Shown here: positions 4,813 to 9,853 of the stretch, one piece after another | How positions within the stretch are numbered: the first letter of the stretch is position 1 | Layout of the letters: each line of letters starts with the position of its first letter | From: Streptosporangiaceae bacterium | GTDB lineage: Bacteria > Actinomycetota > Actinomycetes > Streptosporangiales > Streptosporangiaceae | Reading direction: 5' to 3' | Assembly: GCA_030040815.1 (NCBI GenBank) | Contig: JASHSZ010000362.1 | Span: 1 to 9,853, forward strand | Length of the DNA stretch: 9,853 bases | The notes under the pieces: generated by a model | Told to the model about the DNA's origin: nothing | The model's database searches: none | Seen by the model: the letters and a program-made list of their open reading frames with translations, nothing else | Translations under genes and position numbers: made by a program

Positions 4813-7233
4813 ATGAGGTTGCGTCACACGTCCATCCGGGTCCAGGTGTTCCTGCTCGTCCTGATCCCGCTGCTGGCCACGATCGGGATCTACGCCTATG
4901 CCGTGGGCGGCGAGTTTGGCACCGCTGTCGGCCTGGCTAACGCGGGCAAGGTCAGCGGGGCGACGATCAGGCCGCTGTCGGCCACGTTGGTCGCGCTGAG
5001 CGCAGAGCGCGATGCCGCGGTGCGCTACCTGGTCATCCCGTCCAGCCAGACAATGACTGCCCTGCAACAGCAGGAGGCCGCCACTAACAAGGCGGCCAGG
5101 GTCGCGGAGGGCGTCAGCAAGTCGGGGCCGGTGGTGGCCAACGCGTCGACGCTGGAGAAGACTGCGGCAGCGAGGTTCGTCCAGGATCTCGGCACGCTGA
5201 GCGCTCTGCGCGGCGAAGTGGCCAGCGGCACCATCGGCACGACGGCAGCCATCAATGACTACAGCGCCATCATGGACGCCGCGATCCCGGTTGCGGAGCA
5301 GGCGATTCAGGAGACTTACATCGGCCAGTCGCTGGCCGCGACCGCACGGGCGGAGGTCAGCCTCTACGCGGCCGCGATGCTCGCGGCCGAGGAGAACGAC
5401 ATCTACTCGGCCGACCTGGCAACCAGAAAGATGCCGCCAGCCGATGTGATCGAATTCGCCCAGCTGGCCAGCCTTCGCCGGTACCTAGTCCAGGACGCCG
5501 AACCGCAGCTGGACGCCGAGGCGTCCGGGCTGATGCGGCACTACGTGCCGAGTTCCCTTAGCGCGGCCCTCGCCAGCCAGGAGAACTCGATCATCAGCGC
5601 GCAGCCCGGCGCCGCCACTCCGCCGGTGCCGCTGACCCTGTGGCAGCAGACGGTACGCAGCTACGCCACCAACCTCGTGACGGTGCTGACGAAGAGCCCG
5701 AACTGGATTCAGTCGCAGGTGGTCTCATCAGCCCGCAGCGCCCTGACAACGCTCCTCGTGGCAGCAAGCGTGGGCCTGCTCGCCGTCATCCTCTCGATCG
5801 TGTTCTCTCTTCTCATGGGCCGCCGCCTGCTGCGCAGGCTCACCGGCCTACGCCAGGCGGCGCTGGACCTCGCACATGACCGGCTGCCGAGCGTCATGGC
5901 GCGGCTGCGGGGTGGCGAGACGGTGGACGTCGAGGCCGAGGCACCACCAGCTACGCCCAGCGTCGATGAGATCGACCAGGTCCAGCAGGCCTTCACGGTT
6001 GTACACCGAGCCGCCGTGCAGGCTGCCGTCGAGGAAGCGAATCTGCGCCGTGGCATCAGCGATGTCTTCCGGAACCTAGCCCGGCGCAACCAGGCACTGC
6101 TGCACCGCCAGCTCGGCCTGCTGGATGCCATGGAGCGACGGGCGGGCGAGCCCGAGCAGCTCGAGGACCTTTTCCGCATCGACCATCTCACGACCCGCAT
6201 GCGACGCCACGCAGAGGGCCTGATCATTTTGTCCGGCGACTCCCCGGGCCGCAGCTGGAGCCAGCCGGTGCCGTTCATCGACGTCCTGCGGGCGGCTGTG
6301 GCGGAGGTCGAGGACTACACCCGGATCCAGGTCGAGGTCCGCAGTAACGCCGCTCTCGCCGGCCATTCAGTGGCGGACGTGGTGCACATGCTGGCCGAGC
6401 TGCTCGAGAACGCAACTGTGTTCTCCCCGCCGGGCACCCCGGTGCGGGTTCAGGGCGAGCTCGTGGGCCGCGGGTTCGCAGTCGAGGTTGAGGATCGTGG
6501 TCTCGGCCTGTCCGACGAGCGGCTGGCAGAGATCAACCGCGAACTGTCCGAGGTCCCAGCATTCGACCTTGCCGGGAGCGACAGGCTGGGACTTTTCATC
6601 ACTGCGCGGCTCGCTCATCGGCACGACATCAAGGTCACACTTCGCTCGTCGCCCTACGGAGGCACCACCGCGATCGTGATCATCCCCATGAGCCTGGTCG
6701 TCCCCGACGACGGCCAGGCTGAGCCGCTCGCAGTGACCGCGCCCGCGCTGGAGCCCGTCGGCCAGGCAGCGCTCGGCGACGGACACCACCGCAACGGCGA
6801 CCCAGGCGACCGCCAGCTAGGCAACGGCCATCCGAGTGACGGCCCGAGCCGCAACGGGAACGGGCATGACGGGAACGGCGTTCGTAGCGAGCCATGGACG
6901 CCGCGGCACTCGGCGGGCAGTCCGGACGACTCCAGCTGGTTCACGCGACCGAACTCGGATGCTCAGCAGGCACCGGAGTCACCCCACGCGGGGTATGCGG
7001 ACAATCCGCCGAATGGCGGCCTGCCCGTCCGGGTCCGGCAGGCCAGCCTGGCTCCGCAGTTGCGCGAACCGGACGCGGCCGGTGCAGTGCCGTACGAGGC
7101 TCCTCCGGTCGAGGCCGAGGCGGCCCGGAGCACGATGTCCGCGTTGCAGCGGGGCTGGGAACTCGGCAGGACCGAGACCGGCGAGCGGTCGGCCAGGGCA
7201 GATTCCGGGCCGATGCCTGACGGCGAAGGCTAG
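4813..7233 (+). CDS. cvnA: CvnA: NIT-domain sensor histidine kinase-like protein of a conservon
   Basis: The membrane sensor of the conservon has 806 residues. A first helix (about 11-31) and a second (about 312-336) enclose an outer domain of the nitrate/nitrite-sensing (NIT) type, with ALSAERDAAVRYL. Next come a HAMP-like linker and the helical stretch FRNLARRNQALLHRQLGLLD, then FRIDHLTTRMRRHAEGL with candidate phospho-acceptor His458. The ATPase domain follows: N box LLENAT (Asn533), EDRGLG (560-565) and DRLGLF (590-595). After about 640 the tail is disordered and rich in Asn-Gly/Asp-Gly. Short family-typical motifs return near the end (VRVRQASLAPQLR; STMSALQRG). The ATG has AGGGG seven bases upstream. 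No response regulator is adjacent, as usual for conservons, where output is thought to pass through CvnB-D. Its ligand and phosphotransfer are unproven. Confidence 0.93.
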   Translation: MRLRHTSIRVQVFLLVLIPLLATIGIYAYAVGGEFGTAVGLANAGKVSGATIRPLSATLVALSAERDAAVRYLVIPSSQTMTALQQQEAATNKAARVAEGVSKSGPVVANASTLEKTAAARFVQDLGTLSALRGEVASGTIGTTAAINDYSAIMDAAIPVAEQAIQETYIGQSLAATARAEVSLYAAAMLAAEENDIYSADLATRKMPPADVIEFAQLASLRRYLVQDAEPQLDAEASGLMRHYVPSSLSAALASQENSIISAQPGAATPPVPLTLWQQTVRSYATNLVTVLTKSPNWIQSQVVSSARSALTTLLVAASVGLLAVILSIVFSLLMGRRLLRRLTGLRQAALDLAHDRLPSVMARLRGGETVDVEAEAPPATPSVDEIDQVQQAFTVVHRAAVQAAVEEANLRRGISDVFRNLARRNQALLHRQLGLLDAMERRAGEPEQLEDLFRIDHLTTRMRRHAEGLIILSGDSPGRSWSQPVPFIDVLRAAVAEVEDYTRIQVEVRSNAALAGHSVADVVHMLAELLENATVFSPPGTPVRVQGELVGRGFAVEVEDRGLGLSDERLAEINRELSEVPAFDLAGSDRLGLFITARLAHRHDIKVTLRSSPYGGTTAIVIIPMSLVVPDDGQAEPLAVTAPALEPVGQAALGDGHHRNGDPGDRQLGNGHPSDGPSRNGNGHDGNGVRSEPWTPRHSAGSPDDSSWFTRPNSDAQQAPESPHAGYADNPPNGGLPVRVRQASLAPQLREPDAAGAVPYEAPPVEAEAARSTMSALQRGWELGRTETGERSARADSGPMPDGEG
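6767..6880 (+). repeat. Low-complexity Gly/Asn/Asp linker inside cvnA
   Basis: The cvnA tail here encodes imperfect repeats of Asn-Gly, Asp-Gly and His-Arg/His-Asn-Gly type (for example GDGHHRNGDPGDRQLGNG). Repeated DNA words such as GGCAACGG and CGGGAACG underlie it. It probably forms a flexible tether between the ATPase domain and the conserved C-terminal motifs. Such stretches vary in length by slippage. Confidence 0.5.
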
Positions 7234-7243
7234 GAGGCTGAAC

Positions 7244-7642
7244 ATGCGGCAGCGAGCACAGCTTGACTGGCTCCTCGACGACCTGGTCGCGCGCGTCGCT
7301 GAGGTCACCAGGGCCGTGATCTTGTCCCGCGACGGTCTGGCGATTGGAGCGTCAGCCACCCTGACACGCGAGGACTCGGAGTACTTGTGCGCGGCGGCTG
7401 CCGGGTTCCAGAGCCTTGCTCGGGGAACCAGTCAGCACTTCGGTGGAGGGGCCGTACGGCAGACAGTCGTCGAGATGGAGTCGGCGATCTTGTTCGTCAT
7501 GGCCGCAGGCGAAGGCAGTTGCCTGGCCGTGCTGGCGTCACTAGGGGCGGACATGGGCTTGGTCGCCTATGAAATGGCCCTTCTTGTCAGGCGAGTTGGC
7601 CAGCACCTGGGCGTTGCCCTACGACCCACCAGCGTGGCATAA
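7244..7642 (+). CDS. cvnB: CvnB: roadblock/LC7-domain protein
   Basis: A 132-residue single-domain protein of the roadblock/LC7 (MglB-like) family, which in conservons partners the GTPase CvnD. The typical opening LDWLLDDLVARVAEVTRAVI is followed by LSRDGLAIGAS, a central helix region (EYLCAAAAGFQSLARG) and the beta strands VVEMESAILFVMAAGEGSCLA, then a last helix with MGLVAYEMALLVRRV. Length and order fit the family. A perfect AGGAGG (7232-7237) six bases before the ATG overlaps the cvnA stop, so the two are tightly linked. Action as a GTPase regulator or scaffold is inferred from the family; no catalytic residue is expected. Confidence 0.93.
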   Translation: MRQRAQLDWLLDDLVARVAEVTRAVILSRDGLAIGASATLTREDSEYLCAAAAGFQSLARGTSQHFGGGAVRQTVVEMESAILFVMAAGEGSCLAVLASLGADMGLVAYEMALLVRRVGQHLGVALRPTSVA

Positions 7643-7658
7643 GAGGCGGCGAGCGACG

Positions 7659-8024
7659 ATGGTTCATGACGGAGACTGGCTGGACGGCGACGCTGGTCCT
7701 GTCGTCCGGCCATATGCGCTGACCGGCGGGCTGACCCGGCCGTCTGGTCAGCGTCTCGACCTGCTTGACATGGCCTGCGCGGTTCGCAATGCCACCCAGA
7801 GTCTGATGCTGAGCCCGGAGCAGACCCAAGTGCTGCACCGCTGCCAGATTCCCGTTCCCCTGGTGGAGCTTGCCGCTGACCTGAACCTGCCGACCGGTGT
7901 CATCCGAATCCTGGTCGCCGACCTGCGCGACCGCGGGCTGGTCACGATTCACAGGTCAAAGCCGGCTGGGCTGAACGACCTGAAGATACTGCAGGAGGTG
8001 GTCAATGGCCTACGGCGGCTATGA
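7659..8024 (+). CDS. cvnC: CvnC: DUF742 protein
   Basis: This 121-residue protein belongs to DUF742, the third conservon component. The hallmark is VVRPYALTGGLTRP near the N terminus. A winged-helix-like region follows: LSPEQTQVLHRCQIPVPLVE, AADLNLPTGVIRILVADL and RDRGLVTIH, consistent with a marR-like fold. The family's biochemical role is not settled; by position it works with CvnB and CvnD. The ATG at 7659 starts 16 bases after the cvnB stop, behind GGCGAG (7648-7653). Its last 20 bases overlap cvnD, and the cvnD ribosome site AGGAGG lies inside it, so translation is likely coupled. Confidence 0.92.
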   Translation: MVHDGDWLDGDAGPVVRPYALTGGLTRPSGQRLDLLDMACAVRNATQSLMLSPEQTQVLHRCQIPVPLVELAADLNLPTGVIRILVADLRDRGLVTIHRSKPAGLNDLKILQEVVNGLRRL

Positions 8025-8604
8025 CGGTGGCCCCGCAGCGGCCTCGACGCCCGTGACGATCAAGATTCTCGTGGCGGGCGGTTTTGGCGCCGGCAAGACC
8101 ACGCTCGTGGGCTCGGTCAGCGAGATCCGGCCGCTGCGGACGGAAGAGACCCTCAGCGAGCGGAGTGAGCTCGTCGACTCGCTCTATGGCGTAGAGCAGA
8201 AGTCGACAACGACAGTCGCGATGGACTTCGGGCGGATCACTATCCGAGACGATCTCGTCGTGTACCTCTTCGGAACCCCAGGCCAACGGCGATTCTGGTT
8301 CATGTGGGATGACCTGGCCTACGGCGCGCTCGGCGCGGTGGTGCTGGCAGACGAGCGCCGACTCGCGGACTCCTTTCCATCCATCGACTACTTCGAGCGC
8401 AACAACGTTCCCTTCGTTGTGGCAGTGAACTGCTTTAACGGCACGCAGCACTATTCGCTGGAAACGATCACGCAGGCGCTGAACCTCGACGGCAACGTGC
8501 CCGTGGTTCGGTGCGACGCTCGGCAGCGAGCCGCAAGCCGGGACGTGCTGGTGACTCTCGCCGAGCATGCGATCGCGCTCCAACAGGAGGCCCAGTTCGC
8601 CTAA
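8005..8604 (+). CDS. cvnD: CvnD: small Ras/Arf-like GTPase of the conservon
   Basis: The 199-residue GTPase is the switch of the conservon. The P loop GGFGAGKTT spans 25-33, the effector region has KSTTTVAMDFG (66-76), and the G3 motif is LFGTPGQRRF (88-97), where FGTPGQ replaces the usual DxxGQ. The guanine-recognition region is VNCFNG (141-146) rather than NKxD. The G5-like part is RCDARQR. These departures are largely normal for the family, although Asn145 occupies the position where an acidic residue is expected. The ATG lies inside the end of cvnC with AGGAGG (7993-7998) six bases before it. Membrane recruitment through CvnA and the other partners is known by analogy only. No cytochrome P450 gene follows, unlike in some conservons. 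Confidence 0.94.
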   Translation: MAYGGYDGGPAAASTPVTIKILVAGGFGAGKTTLVGSVSEIRPLRTEETLSERSELVDSLYGVEQKSTTTVAMDFGRITIRDDLVVYLFGTPGQRRFWFMWDDLAYGALGAVVLADERRLADSFPSIDYFERNNVPFVVAVNCFNGTQHYSLETITQALNLDGNVPVVRCDARQRAASRDVLVTLAEHAIALQQEAQFA

Positions 8605-8662
8605 CGGGGCTGCGTCCCCGCCCGCACACGGCCAGCCAGCACCGCAGGGGCTGGCACGGCCG
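8605..8662. terminator. Hairpin pair between convergent genes
   Basis: CGGGG (8605-8609) pairs with CCCCG (8616-8620) immediately after the cvnD stop. A second stem joins CGGCC (8629-8633) to GGCCG (8658-8662), with an inner stem CCAGC (8636-8640)/GCTGG (8650-8654). The region lies between two genes pointing at each other and could stop transcription from both sides. No U tract follows, as is common in high-GC actinobacteria, so this is a position-based call. Confidence 0.45.
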
Positions 8663-8671
8663 CTGGGCCAG

Positions 8672-9301
8672 TTACACAGCCGGGTCCTGAGGCTGCTCGC
8701 CTGACGGCTGGCCGTATGCAGGTGGTGGTGGCTGGCCGTGCTCGGATGGCTGGGCGTGTCCAGGTTGCCAGCCGCCGGTCGCGGTCCACTCCCAGGCGGT
8801 GCCATTGGGGCCTTCGGCGGAAGACTCGGTGGCGGTATCCGGGCTGCCGGCCGTATCCACGTGGCTGCCGTATCCGGCTGGCTGGGCGTAGTCGGGTGGC
8901 GGCCGCTGGCCGTACGCGGGTGGCTGGCCGTACGCGGGTGGCTGGCCGTAGCCGGGTGGTGGTGGCTGGCCGTAGCCGGCTGGTGGTGGCTGGCCGTAGC
9001 CGCCTGGCTGGAAGTAGCCCCGTGGCGGCCCGAAAGTCGCGGCCTGCTGCCGTGCCCGGAACGCACCGCGATCGCGGAAGAACTGGGCTATCAGGAGAAT
9101 CGGAACGATGAACACGTAGAAGAAGAGGAAGTAGTGACCGCCCCGGAAGATCAGCAGCAAGTAGAGCCCGTACCCCAGGAAGCCGGCCCCGACCACGCCG
9201 GTCCACACTCTGCGCACCTTAGTCTGGCCGCTCCTGATACCGGTGATGACGAGCATCGCGATGCCACTGAGGATGAGGAACAGTACATAAGCCTTGAACA
9301 C
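8672..9301 (-). CDS. Three-helix membrane protein with GYGQPP-repeat tail
   Basis: I do not recognise a named family. The 209-residue protein has three strongly hydrophobic segments (about 2-22, 33-52 and 56-75) in a compact N-terminal half, then a basic turn ([11 protein letters not shown]). The long tail is rich in Pro, Gly, Tyr and Gln. It contains repeats of the GYGQPPP / AYGQPP type (about 95-145) and later a Trp-rich patch, [11 protein letters not shown] (170-180). Actinobacterial membrane proteins often carry such disordered tails, thought to mediate protein contacts. The GTG start at 9301 is well supported by GGAGGT six bases upstream. The gene runs convergently to cvnD, so it is probably not part of that operon, and diverges from rtcB. 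Transport or scaffold roles would be guesses. Confidence 0.8.
   Translation of the reverse strand: MFKAYVLFLILSGIAMLVITGIRSGQTKVRRVWTGVVGAGFLGYGLYLLLIFRGGHYFLFFYVFIVPILLIAQFFRDRGAFRARQQAATFGPPRGYFQPGGYGQPPPAGYGQPPPPGYGQPPAYGQPPAYGQRPPPDYAQPAGYGSHVDTAGSPDTATESSAEGPNGTAWEWTATGGWQPGHAQPSEHGQPPPPAYGQPSGEQPQDPAV
8867..9019 (-). repeat. DNA repeats encoding the GYGQPP tail
   Basis: On the plus strand this stretch repeats words such as TGGCTGGCCGTA with TGGTGG or CGGGTGG between them. It encodes residues 95-145 of the membrane protein as imperfect five- to eight-residue units, [28 protein letters not shown] and AYGQ. Two units are nearly identical at DNA level (CTGGCCGTACGCGGGTGG, about 8908-8942), a sign of recent duplication by slippage. 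Confidence 0.7.
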
Positions 9302-9597
9302 GTCAGGACCTCCGCAATCGGCCCAGCCTCGCGCGCTCCTGAGCGCAAGACCTCGTACTCATGTCGCGACATTACCTTGGCTTTGCCGGTAAGTGCCGTG
9401 ATCCATCGGAAAACACAACCAATAGCCAGTGATGCGCACATGGCGGTCCATCCCTGGGCCGTCGGCACGGTGTGGGCCAGGCGCGGGTACCAAGGCCAGT
9501 AACGCGCCGGGTCACTAGCTGAGGTGCGCGGCGGCAGGTAACAGCGCGCAACCAGCGCGCAACCCCTAGCCCTCGCGACGAAGGAGCAAGCGCCGCC
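9302..9597. other. Divergent promoter region between membrane-protein gene and rtcB
   Basis: These 296 bases must hold the promoters for two divergent genes. I see a perfect 12-bp palindrome, ATGTCGCGACAT (9361-9372), 60 bases before the membrane-protein start, and an 11-bp tandem repeat (9542-9563) just before rtcB. No convincing -35/-10 pair, tRNA or small gene is visible. Confidence 0.4.
9542..9563. repeat. 11-bp perfect tandem repeat upstream of rtcB
   Basis: CAGCGCGCAAC occurs twice head to tail (9542-9552 and 9553-9563), ending 34 bases before the rtcB GTG. The position fits a leader or operator site with helically phased copies, but its function is unknown. Confidence 0.6.
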
Positions 9598-9853
9598 GTG
9601 GAGCAGATCAGCCAGCAGCTGCTGAACTGGGCGTCTATCCTCGACCCGGTCACCCGCGAGCAGGCCGAGCGGACCGCGTCGATGCCGTTCATCTATCCGC
9701 ACCTGGCGCTCATGCCCGACGCGCATCTCGGCAAGGGCGCCACGGTCGGCTCGGTGATCCCGACGATCGGCGCGATCATCCCGGCGGCGGTCGGCGTCGA
9801 TATCGGATGCGGTATGCACGCGGTGCGGATGGCGCTCAGCGCGGGCGACGTCC
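9598..9853 (+). CDS. rtcB: RtcB RNA-splicing ligase, N-terminal part (cut by window edge)
   Basis: RtcB joins RNA 2',3'-cyclic phosphate (or 3'-phosphate) ends to 5'-OH ends using GTP and manganese, in RNA repair or tRNA splicing. About 85 residues are present: the typical opening QISQQLLNWASILDP, then the conserved MPDAHLGKGATVGSVIPT and VGVDIGCGMHAVR. The Asp and Cys of DIGCGM are metal ligands in the family. The GTG start places the N terminus where bacterial homologues begin. AAGGAG (9581-9586) is 11 bases upstream, a long but tolerable spacing, and no closer in-frame start exists. The gene continues beyond the window, so the guanylated histidine and later metal ligands cannot be checked. 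Neither archease nor rtcA/rtcR is visible on this side. Confidence 0.95.
   Translation, partial: MEQISQQLLNWASILDPVTREQAERTASMPFIYPHLALMPDAHLGKGATVGSVIPTIGAIIPAAVGVDIGCGMHAVRMALSAGDV

Noticed and set aside
8867..9019. Possible CRISPR-like or regulatory repeat array
   Set aside because: Repeat units are short, imperfect, multiples of three and explained by the coding repeats; no regular spacers exist.
8002..9206. Long open frames on both strands over cvnD and the repeat-tailed membrane protein, with His/Arg/Trp-rich repeats
   Set aside because: They are alternate-frame readings of cvnD and the GYGQPP repeats; the real genes have good ribosome sites and motifs.

Overview
The window reads as chromosomal DNA of a high-GC actinomycete. 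GC is high throughout, third codon positions are strongly G/C, GTG starts are used, and there is a complete cvnABCD 'conservon', a module characteristic of Streptomyces and related filamentous actinobacteria. A class F-type sortase and Pro/Gly/Tyr/Gln-rich membrane-protein tails agree with this. Genus cannot be fixed from the sequence alone.

Layout, left to right. (1) Positions 1-600 hold no convincing protein gene. They contain the 3' half of a tRNA-Thr(CGU) gene (235-276) whose identity to a tRNA starts at the anticodon loop. This is what a tyrosine-recombinase attachment site leaves at the far end of an integrated element, so DNA left of about 235 may be element and DNA to the right ordinary chromosome. 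(2) 601-2314 is a tight two-gene unit: an exported Ig-like wall protein with a C-terminal sorting-type tail, then, one base later, a class F-like sortase that probably attaches it. A long, nearly perfect inverted repeat (2359-2431) follows. (3) 2804-3730 encodes a lipoprotein trypsin/V8-like serine protease with an intact catalytic triad. (4) 3869-4410 on the minus strand carries two small helical proteins of unknown function. The second appears split near its start by a frame change or a tiny leader ORF. A short piece resembling a tyrosine recombinase lies between this unit and the protease gene.

(5) 4813-8604 is the conservon: cvnA (NIT-type sensor with a histidine-kinase ATPase domain), cvnB (roadblock/LC7), cvnC (DUF742) and cvnD (small Ras/Arf-like GTPase). 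The genes are closely spaced or overlapping, two of the three downstream genes have strong ribosome sites, and an AT-rich promoter-like region with an inverted repeat lies in front. By analogy with studied conservons the four products form a membrane-linked GTPase switch fed by the CvnA sensor. (6) Paired hairpins (8605-8662) separate cvnD from a convergent gene (8672-9301, minus strand) for a three-helix membrane protein with a GYGQPP-repeat tail. (7) A 296-base divergent intergenic region with a 12-bp palindrome and an 11-bp tandem repeat leads to the start of rtcB (RNA ligase), which runs off the right edge.

The strongest items for follow-up are the tRNA-Thr att scar, the sortase/substrate pair with a non-LPXTG sorting tail, the long inverted repeat at 2359-2431, and the broken or recoded small gene in the minus-strand pair beside the conservon. 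Nothing in the window can be declared a wholly new system from sequence alone.
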